A stretch of DNA of 45,719 bases from CAYVQF01 sp964454015 (GTDB taxonomy: Bacteria > Myxococcota_A > Bradymonadia > UBA4248). A program made the translations under genes and the position numbers. Shown here piece after piece: positions 24,537 through 34,053 of the stretch. The stretch spans positions 1 through 45,719 of the forward strand of contig CAYVQF010000048.1 in assembly GCA_964454015.1 (NCBI GenBank), in the 5' to 3' direction. Below the pieces are notes generated by a model. The model saw only the letters and a program-made list of their open reading frames with translations, searched no databases and was not told where the DNA came from. The first letter of the stretch is position 1. Each line of letters opens with the position of its first letter.

Positions 24537-27500
24537 CAGTACCCCGGCTGATTCTTGACGATCTCGAAGACCGCCATCGTGGCCTCGCGGTCCCGACTGA
24601 GGAGGGGGAAGAGCGCGTTCTGCACCTGGGCCTCTCGGGTCTGATCACCCTTCCACCCAGCAGGGGCTTGCTCCCTGATCGCCCGGTCGATCTGCAGCGC
24701 CAACTCCGCTCGCTCATCGGGATCGGTCGGACACACAAAGGTCGTCGCGGCCACCGAGTCGAGGTTGTTGAAAAGGACGAGAGCCTCCCGCCGACCGTGA
24801 AGCGAAGCGGGTACCCCCGCCTGGGGCTGTTTGGCAGCCATCTGCTTCACGAGGTCCTCCGCCTTGCGCAAGAACTCCTCGTAGGCAGCTGCATCGTCGC
24901 GGCTCTGCTTGATCAGATCGTCGAGTAGCTGCGACATCCGCTCGTAGAACTTGGGATCGGTCAGATGGTCCCGAATGATGGTCTTGCGGACGTTGTTGAT
25001 GATGCCCTCGGCGATCGACCGCCGAGACAGCTTCCCCTTCTCGTTGAGCTTGCGCGCGATCGCGTCGTGAATCCCAGTCTCGATGATGAGCTCGGTCAGG
25101 GACATCTCGCCCAGCTCGCCAAGGTCCTGGGCCGCGTCCGCCTGGATGTAGGTGTTGATGAGGTGGCGCATGTCGGCCTCGTAGGGCTTGATGTCCAGCT
25201 CCTCCCCGGAGTGCTTCTTGATCGCGGCTCGAACGTCGGTGAAGAACTGCACCTCCTGTTCAAGCGCAGCAATCTCGGGCTCCGAGTAGCCCGCCGCAGC
25301 GAGTTCTTGCGCGATAGCAGCGAAGGCCCGCACGAAGACCGCCACGGCCTTATAGAAGGCGACACGCAGAGCTTCGGTGTTGGTTAGCGCGTTCGGATCG
25401 GCGGCGTCGCCACAGAAGTAGCGGAGGTACTGCTCAAGATCCCGCGGCAGCGGAACGGGCTCGCAGAGGTAGCGGAGCGCCTCCATCGACTCGTCGAGCC
25501 GCTTCCTACCCTCCTCGAGCCAGTTCTTGAGGTGGACGTTGTCCTCGCCGCCGGTGCCCTCGTCGATGTCGAGTTCGTCGGAGCTATAGACCGCGATCGC
25601 TTGCTGTACGTCGCCGAAGAGCTCCTTGAAGTCGACGATGTGCCCGTAGTCCTTGTCGTCTCCGTCCAGACGGTTGGTGCGGCAGATCGCCTGGAAGAGG
25701 TTGTGGTCCCTGAGCTCGTTGTCCAAGTAGATGTACGTGCAGCTCGGCGCGTCGAACCCAGTAAGGAGCTTGCTGACCACGATCAGCAACTTCATGTTGG
25801 CGGGCTCCTCGATGAAGCGCCGCTTGGTTTCGTCCTCGTACTGCTTCGTGGTTTGGTCGTTCTGCAGGACGAATTTCGTGTACGTGTCGAACTTGTAGCG
25901 CTCGTCGCTGTTCGCCGGCTCCCGGGAGATCGCGTTGTGGTTCGGCTCGTAGGAAGAGATCAACCCGCAGTACGGGCCGAACGTCGTGTTCTGAAAGAGC
26001 CGGTAGTAGTGGCAGGCGTCATAGATCGAGGCGGCCACGAGAATGGCCGTTCCGCGATCGCTGTTGAGCCGCGGCTTGAGGCTGAAGTCCTCGATGATGT
26101 TCGCGATGATGCGCTGCTTCCGCTCGCCAGCGCTCATGAGCTCTTCCATCGTCGCCCAGCGCTTGCGCAAGACGGCCTTCTGGAAGTTGTTCAGGCCCTT
26201 GGTCTTCTGCTCGAACCACTTGTCGATGGCGGCCTGAGAGGTGAGCCGCTGCGGCACATCGCGAGCCTCGTACTTCAGGTCGAGAACGACCTTGTCGGCG
26301 ACCGCCTGGTGGAACTTGTAGGTGTGGATGTACGTGCCGAAGACGTCGCGCGTCATCTGCTTGTCTTTGCGGAGCAGCGGCGTCCCGGTGAATCCGACGA
26401 AGATGGCATCCGCGAGCCATCGCTTCATCTGCTTGTTCATGTCGCCACCCTGGGTCCGGTGGCACTCGTCCACAAACACATAGAAGCGCCCGGCGACAGG
26501 CGGAGGCTCGCCCTTCAAGTCGGCGACGTCAAACTTGTGGATCAGCGCGCAGAGGAGCCGCGGTGTTGCTGCGCCGAACTTGTCGACGAACTCGGCGCGC
26601 GAGGTGATCCGCGGCGACAGCGAATCGGAAGAGATCACTCCGGCGTTCTTCATCACGCCCTCGATCTGCTTGTCGAGCTCGTCGCGGTCGGTGATGACGA
26701 GGATGCGTGCGTGGGCATCGTGCTCGAGCAGCCACTTGGCCAAAAGGACCATCAGGATGCTCTTGCCACTCCCCTGGGTGTGCCAAATGACGCCGCCTTC
26801 GCGCTTGGCGACGCGCTCCTGAGCCGCCTTCACGCCCAGGAACTGGTGTTGCCGGGGCACCTTCTTGTGCCCCGCGTCGAAGACGATGAAGTTCCGGATG
26901 AGATCAAGGAGCGTGTCCTTGTTGCAGATCTGGGCGAGGGGCCGGTCGAGAATCGCCCCCGCCTCCAGCGCGGCCTTGGAACCGTCCGCCTTCCACTGCA
27001 CGAAGAACTGCTCTGGCGTGCCCGTCGTTCCGTAGCGCAGGCCTTGGGAGTCACTGCCGGCCAGGAGAAGCTGCACGGTGGGGAAGAACCCCTTGTTGAA
27101 GATCTCCTCCTGATTCGTGATGAGCTGCCGAATCCCATCGCCCACCTCGACCGAGCTGCGCTTGAGCTCAAGCACCGCTACGGCGATGCCATTGATGTAG
27201 AGCACGATGTCCGGCCTTCGCTCGTAGCCGCCCTTGAGCGTGACCTCCTCGGCCAACGCGAAGTCGTTCTCCTCGGGATGCTCCCAGTCGATGAGGTGGA
27301 CCGTCTCGTAGGGGCGCGCCTCGCTGACCTTCACCTTCACGCCGTACCGGAGGAGCTGGTACGTGCGCAGGTTCGCCTGGTAGAGGGTCACACCGGTGGT
27401 GTCGATCGCAGTCTCGAACGCTTGGAGCGCCTGAATGATGTGCGCCGCCGAGTACCGACGGCGCTCCAGGTTGAGCTCCAGGTCGGCAGACCGGAGACAC

Positions 27501-27628
27501 CTGTTCCTCGACTCCTTCGAGAGGTTGCCGAGATAGACATAGCCGAGACTGTCATCGCGCTTCGCATCCGTGAACAGGGACACGACGCGGTCCTGTGTCT
27601 TGCGCTCGGAGCGGGGACTCTCAGGCAT
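24536..27628 (-). CDS. hsdR: Type I restriction enzyme, R (endonuclease/translocase) subunit
   Basis: 1030 residues, a normal length for HsdR. The ATG at 27628 overlaps the upstream stop by eight bases, with GGAG behind it. The N-terminal PD-(D/E)XK nuclease is intact: D140 in RRPDIVLYINGIAVAVLELK, E154 and K156. The SF2 translocase follows with Walker A HTQGSGKS (283-290), RILVITDRDELDKQ, the DECH box (387-390) and FTGTPL. Helicase domain two includes LLTGFDAP-type residues (VVSKLLTGFDAPSCTYIYLDN) and AICRTNR. The C-terminal part is helical and binds the methylase. HsdR moves DNA past the complex and cuts far from an unmodified target site. Confidence 0.96.
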   Translation of the reverse strand: MPESPRSERKTQDRVVSLFTDAKRDDSLGYVYLGNLSKESRNRCLRSADLELNLERRRYSAAHIIQALQAFETAIDTTGVTLYQANLRTYQLLRYGVKVKVSEARPYETVHLIDWEHPEENDFALAEEVTLKGGYERRPDIVLYINGIAVAVLELKRSSVEVGDGIRQLITNQEEIFNKGFFPTVQLLLAGSDSQGLRYGTTGTPEQFFVQWKADGSKAALEAGAILDRPLAQICNKDTLLDLIRNFIVFDAGHKKVPRQHQFLGVKAAQERVAKREGGVIWHTQGSGKSILMVLLAKWLLEHDAHARILVITDRDELDKQIEGVMKNAGVISSDSLSPRITSRAEFVDKFGAATPRLLCALIHKFDVADLKGEPPPVAGRFYVFVDECHRTQGGDMNKQMKRWLADAIFVGFTGTPLLRKDKQMTRDVFGTYIHTYKFHQAVADKVVLDLKYEARDVPQRLTSQAAIDKWFEQKTKGLNNFQKAVLRKRWATMEELMSAGERKQRIIANIIEDFSLKPRLNSDRGTAILVAASIYDACHYYRLFQNTTFGPYCGLISSYEPNHNAISREPANSDERYKFDTYTKFVLQNDQTTKQYEDETKRRFIEEPANMKLLIVVSKLLTGFDAPSCTYIYLDNELRDHNLFQAICRTNRLDGDDKDYGHIVDFKELFGDVQQAIAVYSSDELDIDEGTGGEDNVHLKNWLEEGRKRLDESMEALRYLCEPVPLPRDLEQYLRYFCGDAADPNALTNTEALRVAFYKAVAVFVRAFAAIAQELAAAGYSEPEIAALEQEVQFFTDVRAAIKKHSGEELDIKPYEADMRHLINTYIQADAAQDLGELGEMSLTELIIETGIHDAIARKLNEKGKLSRRSIAEGIINNVRKTIIRDHLTDPKFYERMSQLLDDLIKQSRDDAAAYEEFLRKAEDLVKQMAAKQPQAGVPASLHGRREALVLFNNLDSVAATTFVCPTDPDERAELALQIDRAIREQAPAGWKGDQTREAQVQNALFPLLSRDREATMAVFEIVKNQPGY

Positions 27629-30209
27629 GTAGGACTCCAGCAGGTGAGCGCTTCTTGTACTCCACTCGCCAACTCCGAAGCGCTTCGAGGTCGGTGGCCA
27701 GTTCTCTCGCTTCGGGGATCACCACAGGCGTTTCCGTGGACTGGCTGTGCTCGAAGCAGGAGTATTTCGTCATCAGATCATCAAAGAACGTGCAATCATC
27801 GGCAGAAATCCGTGTAAGCTCAGACAATCTGTTGTTGGTCTGGATGCTTCGACGATGACGGCGAACAATCTGGTTAAGCAAATCGTCCTCGACAGTCCGC
27901 TCAATCAGCTTCCGGAAATCGGTGCAGATACCTTGCGCGATTGCACGGTAAGCAGCTGCACCCGAGGTTTCGCCCACCTTCTTCGCCTCCTTCAACCGCT
28001 CGATCAGGAGGTCGTTAGCGTTCTTGGTGTTCGCGGAGAACGCCTCCTTAGCCGCGGGCTGCCCGGCAACACCGTCGAAAGTTTCAATGAATCGTTGAGC
28101 AAGATGAGCCTTCTTCCAGTCATCGCCCACCTTCTTCGCTGCATCTTCCATCGCGCCGAACAATGACAGTCGGTGCGTAAAGACCAGCACTTGCCGGTCC
28201 TTCGCCAACACAGCCAAGCGAGTCGCAACTGCCCACTCAAAGTCGTGGTCAAGAGACGAGATCGGATCGTCGAAGATAAACGGGGCCGCGTAGGGCTTAT
28301 CGGCGACATCGGCGAGGAAAGCAGCGAGTGTGATGATGCGCCGCTCCCCGTCGCTCAAGACGCCATCAGGTGCGACATGATCGGACGCCGCACCTTTGAG
28401 GCGGATCTTGTGCAGAACCTTACCCTTCGTGGTCTTCGCCTTGAAGAGTTCGACCTTGACCCTCGTCGCGCCCAGCTTTGTCAGCTCTGCATTGAAGCGA
28501 CCGACATACGCCTCGGTAATGGCCTTCTCGGCCAACTCCGTGGACTTCCTGGAGATGCCGCTTGAGCTGGCCAGCTTCTTCCACTTCTCGTAGGTCTCAA
28601 CACGCTTCAGGCGCTCAACCTCGAGTTGCATCGAGGCGGACTGTTGGGAGGTCCAGCGACGGGCTTCCAGTTCGAGCTTCGCCGCTGTTGCAGCGACGCG
28701 GTCGAACCCCGTTGCGTCTGCTTCGTGTTCAGCTGCTTTCCTCTCAAGCGATATTGAGAGTCGGCGAAGTGCATCCTGGAGGACTTCCGGCAGTTCCACT
28801 GCAGTTGCAGTTTCGGTCGACTCGCCGTCCATCAGCACGCGCCGCGCCTTCGCGGCCTTCTCGCCAAAGCTGGTAAGCTGCTGCATCAGCTCTTGATCGC
28901 CCACGCCAGCAGCTTGGCATCGCGTAGCTAGTTCGCTGCTAGACAAGACGACCGGTAGTTGCTGCAGGACCTGCTTGTACGTTCTCGCGGCTTCCTCCGC
29001 CTCGGTCTCCAGCTTGCCCTGCACAAAGGACTCAAACTCGTTAAGACGTGCCCGGGCGGTAGCATCCAAGTGCTGGTGGCACAGAACGCAGCGGGCATCT
29101 TCGGTGACGGGAAACGACTGCCCTGGATAGGCGACCTGTGAGTAGTCACAGGCTGCCCGCCAAAGAGCGCGCCACGTATCTGTTCCGATACCATCCAGTT
29201 CGCCACGCGTGACCTTTGCGGACTCGTTCGCGCTGCGACGTTTCGTCTCGGCCTCATGTCGAAGCGCTCGGAGTGCCTTCAGATTTTCATCCCCTAACGC
29301 GTCCACAAGCGCAGCCACATGCGAAACGAGTTGTTCGACTTGTGATTTGGCGGTGCGCTTCACGCGTGCGAGGGCCACAGGATCTTGAATCTTGAGGCGT
29401 TCGGACAGTTGTTCGAGCTCTTTCTCTTCTTCGGTATCCCACGAGGCCAGCATCTGTCGTGTCTCCGGGCTTGCACCCGCAAGGTTCTTCCAGGTTGCAC
29501 CCGCTTTCGTCGACGCGTATTCGGGCGGCACGGCGGGCAGTGCGCTAACCAGACGATTTTGCTCATTCTGCAGGTTGGCCTTCACCCGATCGCAGAACGT
29601 GGCAAGTGTCTCCAGAAAAGCGACAGCAGGTGGAATGTAGGTGACGGCCGTTTCGTTCGAAAGATAGGCATTCGCCTCGTCGGAGTCGAACAGGTCAACC
29701 GTGCTCAGTTCAGCAAGAGGCTGCCCGTTCGCTTGCCATTCGGTCGTGCGCTCTACACCGGCCAGGCAATAGCGGATCTCGCAACTACGCTGAGGCGGCG
29801 GCAAATGGAACACGTTTGCCTTGAGTTCCTTGGCGCGTGGCTTGCCGCACATCCTCTTCAACAGGCGCGTGTAGCTGGATTTTCCTGATCCGTTCTGGCC
29901 GTAGATGACGCACAGGTTGCCATTACCGAAATCCAGCGGCTGGCGGGGGCCGAGATTCTCGATGCCAGAGATCGAGCCAATTGAAATCAAGCGGAGTCGG
30001 CCTTGAGCCTGCGACGATGGTGCAACGGTGGGGAACGAGCGTGATGGTGTTACATATCCTCCAGCCCCTGCCGACTTCAACACCCTGACGCAGTCTTCAA
30101 CATCCTTGTCGCTCAAGGCGCCAGCGGCAAGGTAGCGTTCTGCCGCAAGCTGCAACCACTCTGGCTGGATGCTCAGCCATTTCTCGAGATCCTTTTGAAT
30201 GTCAGCCAT
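27621..30209 (-). CDS. zinc-hook ABC-type ATPase, RloC-like candidate anticodon nuclease
   Basis: 862 residues between hsdS and hsdR, overlapping both by eight bases. The ATPase is split as in Rad50/SMC proteins: Walker A GQNGSGKS (104-111) near the start; signature LSDGE (618-622), Walker B FIFDDP (644-649) and switch H679 near the end. The long helical middle (about 255-545) carries a CxxC zinc-hook-like motif, C374 and C377 in ARCVLCHQHL. The C-terminal extension after the ATPase holds R766 and E770 (FRKLIE) and H821 (YSCFEHS). The R-xxx-E spacing matches the catalytic R/E pair of PrrC/RloC tRNA anticodon nucleases; the distance to His is longer than in PrrC. The hsd position, hook and size fit RloC; the nuclease assignment is inference. 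Confidence 0.72.
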   Translation of the reverse strand: MADIQKDLEKWLSIQPEWLQLAAERYLAAGALSDKDVEDCVRVLKSAGAGGYVTPSRSFPTVAPSSQAQGRLRLISIGSISGIENLGPRQPLDFGNGNLCVIYGQNGSGKSSYTRLLKRMCGKPRAKELKANVFHLPPPQRSCEIRYCLAGVERTTEWQANGQPLAELSTVDLFDSDEANAYLSNETAVTYIPPAVAFLETLATFCDRVKANLQNEQNRLVSALPAVPPEYASTKAGATWKNLAGASPETRQMLASWDTEEEKELEQLSERLKIQDPVALARVKRTAKSQVEQLVSHVAALVDALGDENLKALRALRHEAETKRRSANESAKVTRGELDGIGTDTWRALWRAACDYSQVAYPGQSFPVTEDARCVLCHQHLDATARARLNEFESFVQGKLETEAEEAARTYKQVLQQLPVVLSSSELATRCQAAGVGDQELMQQLTSFGEKAAKARRVLMDGESTETATAVELPEVLQDALRRLSISLERKAAEHEADATGFDRVAATAAKLELEARRWTSQQSASMQLEVERLKRVETYEKWKKLASSSGISRKSTELAEKAITEAYVGRFNAELTKLGATRVKVELFKAKTTKGKVLHKIRLKGAASDHVAPDGVLSDGERRIITLAAFLADVADKPYAAPFIFDDPISSLDHDFEWAVATRLAVLAKDRQVLVFTHRLSLFGAMEDAAKKVGDDWKKAHLAQRFIETFDGVAGQPAAKEAFSANTKNANDLLIERLKEAKKVGETSGAAAYRAIAQGICTDFRKLIERTVEDDLLNQIVRRHRRSIQTNNRLSELTRISADDCTFFDDLMTKYSCFEHSQSTETPVVIPEARELATDLEALRSWRVEYKKRSPAGVLHA

Positions 30210-31344
30210 TGGAGCCTCCGGTGGTGTGGAGCCGAGTTCTGCCGGTGAGCAGCTCTTGCATCATCGCCTTCTTGAGGTTGCGGGTCTTGTCGCGTCGGGC
30301 CTCCAGCGCGGCAAGCTCGGCGTCCATGTCGGAGAGGACCGTGGCGATCGCGGTTTGCTCTTTGAGCGACGGAAGGAGAAGCGGCCGCGCAAAGGTCTGG
30401 GAGAACAGGACGAAGGGCTGTCCAGTGCCGTTCTTCAGCCAGAAGTTCTCATCGTTGATAAAAAAGCCCAGAAAGTCGAAATCGATCTTGGAGGTGATCG
30501 GCCATACAACGTGGGTGTTTGCGATGGCCGACCACTTCCCGCACGCGGGGAATGCCTTTCCGCACCGGGAGCCAACCGCGGAAACGACGACAGCGTGGCC
30601 TTCGTGCTCGAAATGCTCGCACCAGACATCCTGCCCCGAAGCGCTGTATGCGGGATAGAGACCTGCCGCCCCTGACGACGGAAGCTTGCCCTTGATCAGA
30701 GTCGAGTTGCCGGCGTGGTGACGGACCACGTTGGCAAATGAGCTTCTGGTCCACTGCTCCGCAAACCCAGGCAGGCGCGTGTCACCAGCGAGAAGCTGTC
30801 GCTTCGTGGCGTTTCGGACCTGGCGCTTCTTGGCAATGAGCCGGTCCAGCCCTTCGAGAAGCGCGTCGACGTCGCTCAGCGCGTCAGCGATGGCACGCTG
30901 CTCTGCCTCAGATGGGCTGACGAACTTGCGTTCTCGAAGGAACTTGAAGTGCCGATTGTATCCGGTCGATGAGATGCCATTGTGTTCTAGGTCGTAGGCC
31001 CTGAATCGAGTGCATTGCCCCGGCTTAGTCGCAATCAACTGTGTGCCATCAGCGCCAACAATGAAGTCGAAGTTCACGAACTTGACGATGCAGGTGTGGT
31101 CACCGAATACCAGCACACCTCCATCGGGCACCCTAAATGCACGACTTGTCGAATCCGAGTAGCCGACGATAGGCACCTGCCCCTGGTCGATTACGGGAAT
31201 GGCCCCGCTTGTCGCATACTCAGAGGTCTGAATCTGATGCGCTTTGCCATTTAGTCGGCGACAGGTCTCATCAAACTCCAAAAGATCCCAGTCCTCCGGG
31301 ATGAGCCCTAGCTCGGTCCGCTTGTACCCAGCCTTCACGCCCAT
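30202..31344 (-). CDS. hsdS: Type I restriction enzyme, S (specificity) subunit
   Basis: 380 residues, somewhat short for a two-domain HsdS. The ATG overlaps the end of hsdM by ten bases. Two target-recognition domains (about 10-145 and 195-325) alternate with two conserved helical spacers: SEAEQRAIADALSDVDALLEGLDRLIAKK-type at about 145-190 and LKEQTAIATVLSDMDAELAALEARRDK at about 328-370, each ending in a QLL/LLTG turn. The first recognition domain follows the usual lead-in LGLIPEDWDLLEF. HsdS reads a bipartite DNA sequence for both methylation and restriction; the sequence recognised cannot be predicted here. The two domains differ from each other, as expected for an asymmetric target. Confidence 0.93.
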   Translation of the reverse strand: MGVKAGYKRTELGLIPEDWDLLEFDETCRRLNGKAHQIQTSEYATSGAIPVIDQGQVPIVGYSDSTSRAFRVPDGGVLVFGDHTCIVKFVNFDFIVGADGTQLIATKPGQCTRFRAYDLEHNGISSTGYNRHFKFLRERKFVSPSEAEQRAIADALSDVDALLEGLDRLIAKKRQVRNATKRQLLAGDTRLPGFAEQWTRSSFANVVRHHAGNSTLIKGKLPSSGAAGLYPAYSASGQDVWCEHFEHEGHAVVVSAVGSRCGKAFPACGKWSAIANTHVVWPITSKIDFDFLGFFINDENFWLKNGTGQPFVLFSQTFARPLLLPSLKEQTAIATVLSDMDAELAALEARRDKTRNLKKAMMQELLTGRTRLHTTGGSNG

Positions 31345-33755
31345 GACGCCCCCATGCTCTTGAGATGAGCCTCAACGCGTTCCGAGAGGCTCTCCACAAC
31401 GGCCGCGAGCTTCGGCAGCGGAGTAGCGTAGCGCTCGGCCAGCTCACGCACGCGGGCAGTGAGCGACTGCGAGACGCGGTCCATCTCACCCTTCACGGCG
31501 GCCGAAAGGTGCGCCGTCCACTTGTCGTCGATGGCCAGCGCCTTGATGTCGGCCTCGGTGAGCTTCGGATACTTGCCGAGGGCGAGCGCATCGAGGGCAG
31601 CGTCCTGCACCTTCACCGCGCGCTTGAGTGAGGCCGCCTGCTCGGTGAGCTGAACCCATTGCTCAAGCACCGTGCGCTCTTCCTTCGCGTCCTTGTCGCC
31701 CTTGATGTCCTTAAGACGTGCGTTGACCTCCGCCTTCGCGATCTTGTCGAGCGCGCCAAGGAAGCCATCCTCACCTCCGTGGTCCTCTTCCAGGGCGGCG
31801 AGCGATGCCTCGGTGGCTTCGAACTCCGTCTGCTTCGCGGCGAGTGCCGCCTGCTCCTTCGCAAAGTAGCGCGCGACGATGAGGGTCTTCGGCACGAGAT
31901 CACAGGACCAGCCCTTGTCCTTCTTCTTGCCCTTCTTGTCGGTCTCGACGAGGCGCGCAGGCGCGGCCACCCAGCCTTCGGCGGCGACGAGGTATGCGTC
32001 GTCCTGCATCGACTCCGACCAGTAGTCCATGAGGTGCTGGTACACGTCGTAAGGGTCGACGAGCGGTGCCGCCTCGAATGCATGCAGCAGGGACTCTGAC
32101 ACCTGCTCGATGAGCTCCTTCGGCTGGCCCCTTTGAGCGAAGCTGCGGAGCAGCGGCTCGGTAGACGCCCGCCAGTCGTCGAAGATCGCCATCACGCGCG
32201 TCTGATAGGCCGTGAACTCCGAGTGGCCGAGGATCTTGTCCTGCACGGCGTCGAGCGGGACGCGCAGGCACCGGTACCCGCTGCGTTCAGCCGGCTCGAA
32301 CAGGTCCTTCCGCAAACCGGGGAGGACCTTCCAGTACCGCTCAAGATCGTCGATGTCGCGCGCGGGGATGCCGCCGTTCAGGTGCGCGTCGATGTCATGG
32401 ACGTCTTCGGGCTCCGTGCTGTCGATGTAGCGAGGAAGATTGAGGTTGTAGTCGTTCTTCGGGTCGGCGATCTCCTCGATCGGCACCATGCGGGCGAAGC
32501 GGGGGACCTCGAGGCCCTGCGCGAACGTGTCAACGATGCGATGGAGGTCCTGCTCACGGAGGCGATTCTTCGGCCCGTCCTTCTTGAACCCCTTGGACGC
32601 GTCGATCATGAACACGCCCTTGCGGGTCGAGGCGTTCTCCTTGTCGAGCACGAGGATGCACGCAGGGATGCCGGTGCCGAAGAAGAGGTTCGCGGGCAAG
32701 CCGATGATCCCCTTGAGTAGCCCGGACCGAACCAAGTGCCGTCGAATCGTTGCCTCGGCGTTTCCGCGGAAGAGTACGCCGTGGGGGAGGATGCAGGCGG
32801 CCTTGCCGGTGCTCTTCATCGAGCGGACGATGTGGAGCAGGTAGGCGTAGTCGCCTTGCTTCGCCGGCGGCTCACCCCAGCCGAACCTCTGGTAGGGGTC
32901 GGCTGACGGGGTCAGCCCTGTCGTCCAGGTCTTGTCAGAGAACGGAGGGTTCGCGACGACGTAGTCGTAGGTCCGGAGCTGGTTCCCGTCCTTGAACTTC
33001 GGGGCAGCGAGGGTGTTGCCCGTCAGGATGTTCGCGGTCGGGAAGTCGTGGAGGATCATGTTCATGCGGGCAAGACCCGCCGTCGTGACGTCCTTCTCCT
33101 GCCCCTCGAGCGTGATGTGCTTCCCTGCTTCGGCCGCTACCTTGAGGAGCAGCGAGCCTGACCCGCAGGTCGGGTCGTAGGCGGTCGTCGACGCCTTGGT
33201 GTTCTTCGGCGAGATGCCTATGACCTTGGAGATGATGCGGCTCACCTCGGATGGCGTGTAGAACTGGCCCTTGCTCTTGCCACTCTGCGTGGCGAAGTGC
33301 CTCATCAGGTACTCGTAGGCGTCGCCGAGGATGTCGTCGTGCTCCGCTCGGTTTTTCGAGAAGTCGAGCTCGGGCCGCTGGAAGATGCCGATGAGGTTCG
33401 ACAGGCGGTCGACCATCGCCTGTCCTTCGCCCAGCTTGTTCGGGTCGTTGAAGTCGGGGAAGTCGCTGCGAGCGAGGCGGCTGTTGGCGTCGATGAGAGG
33501 CTGGATGACCTGCGTGTTGATCTTGTCGCCGATGTCGCTCTTGCCCTTGAGAGCGACCATGTCCTTGAAGCTCGCGCCCTTCGGGATGACAACCGGCGGG
33601 GCGAAGTCATCGCTGTTCCCGTACTTGTCCGAGATGTACTTGATGAACAGCATGAACAGGACGTAGTCCTTGTACTGGCTGGCATCCATGCCGCCGCGCA
33701 GCTCGTCGCATGACGCCCAGAGCGAGGAGTAGAGGTCGGACTTCCTGATCGCCAT
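31335..33755 (-). CDS. hsdM: Type I restriction enzyme, M (N6-adenine methylase) subunit, long form
   Basis: 806 residues. GAGGAG lies upstream of the ATG at 33755. The N-terminal helical domain (SLWASCDELRGGMDASQYKDYVLFMLFIKYISDKY) leads to QFYTP (164-168), the SAM site DPTCGSGSLLL (194-203) and the catalytic NPPF (269-272), so the methylase looks active. Typical HsdM is about 500-550 residues; the extra 250-300 here are charged and helical (KEQAALAAKQTEFEATEASLAALEEDHGGEDG and later ALKRAVKVQDAALDALALGKYPKLTEADIKAL) with coiled-coil character. With HsdS it methylates the host recognition site. It is preceded by the HTH gene, 20 bases away. Confidence 0.95.
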   Translation of the reverse strand: MAIRKSDLYSSLWASCDELRGGMDASQYKDYVLFMLFIKYISDKYGNSDDFAPPVVIPKGASFKDMVALKGKSDIGDKINTQVIQPLIDANSRLARSDFPDFNDPNKLGEGQAMVDRLSNLIGIFQRPELDFSKNRAEHDDILGDAYEYLMRHFATQSGKSKGQFYTPSEVSRIISKVIGISPKNTKASTTAYDPTCGSGSLLLKVAAEAGKHITLEGQEKDVTTAGLARMNMILHDFPTANILTGNTLAAPKFKDGNQLRTYDYVVANPPFSDKTWTTGLTPSADPYQRFGWGEPPAKQGDYAYLLHIVRSMKSTGKAACILPHGVLFRGNAEATIRRHLVRSGLLKGIIGLPANLFFGTGIPACILVLDKENASTRKGVFMIDASKGFKKDGPKNRLREQDLHRIVDTFAQGLEVPRFARMVPIEEIADPKNDYNLNLPRYIDSTEPEDVHDIDAHLNGGIPARDIDDLERYWKVLPGLRKDLFEPAERSGYRCLRVPLDAVQDKILGHSEFTAYQTRVMAIFDDWRASTEPLLRSFAQRGQPKELIEQVSESLLHAFEAAPLVDPYDVYQHLMDYWSESMQDDAYLVAAEGWVAAPARLVETDKKGKKKDKGWSCDLVPKTLIVARYFAKEQAALAAKQTEFEATEASLAALEEDHGGEDGFLGALDKIAKAEVNARLKDIKGDKDAKEERTVLEQWVQLTEQAASLKRAVKVQDAALDALALGKYPKLTEADIKALAIDDKWTAHLSAAVKGEMDRVSQSLTARVRELAERYATPLPKLAAVVESLSERVEAHLKSMGASWA

Positions 33756-33775
33756 TCACTTTGCTCCTCGGCAGC

Positions 33776-33964
33776 TCACGACTCGCTCTCGTTGGACTCG
33801 TCGGTGCCCACGCTGGCCGCACCTCCCGCCCGGACCCACTCGTCGACCTCTTCCTTCTTGAACTTCCAGAAGCTCCCGACGCGGTGGCCTGGCATGCGCA
33901 TGGAGGAGACCCAGGTGTAGACGGTGTCCTTGCTGACCCCGAGGTGTTCCGCGATCTCTTCCAC
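33776..33964 (-). CDS. small excisionase/MerR-type HTH DNA-binding protein
   Basis: 62 residues if GTG 33964 is the start, with GGTGG seven bases ahead; no in-frame ATG exists. The whole protein is one HTH_17 (excisionase-type winged helix) domain: EEIAEHLGVSKDTVYTWVSSMRMPGHRVGSFWKFKKEEVDEWV, then a polar tail (VGTDESNESES). A few residues may be missing at the N-terminus, since the usual domain opens with LT-VEEIA. It is the first gene of the restriction operon, 20 bases before hsdM, and lies under the promoter with an inverted repeat at 34054-34083. Such proteins regulate or help excise DNA; here autoregulation of the operon is the simplest idea. Confidence 0.8.
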   Translation of the reverse strand: MEEIAEHLGVSKDTVYTWVSSMRMPGHRVGSFWKFKKEEVDEWVRAGGAASVGTDESNESES

Positions 33965-34053
33965 TTGACAGCCACCGGTCGTCCATCCAGAGCTTCTCCA
34001 GACGAGAGGTGTGGAGCGCAGCGCGCACCACGCCCGAGGATCCGGGTAGCTCC

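Noticed and set aside
25532..27817. 761-residue open frame on the plus strand opposite hsdR
   Set aside because: It lies fully antisense to a complete HsdR with all motifs; its translation is Val/Glu/Leu-rich without known motifs, as expected of the codon shadow in high-GC DNA.
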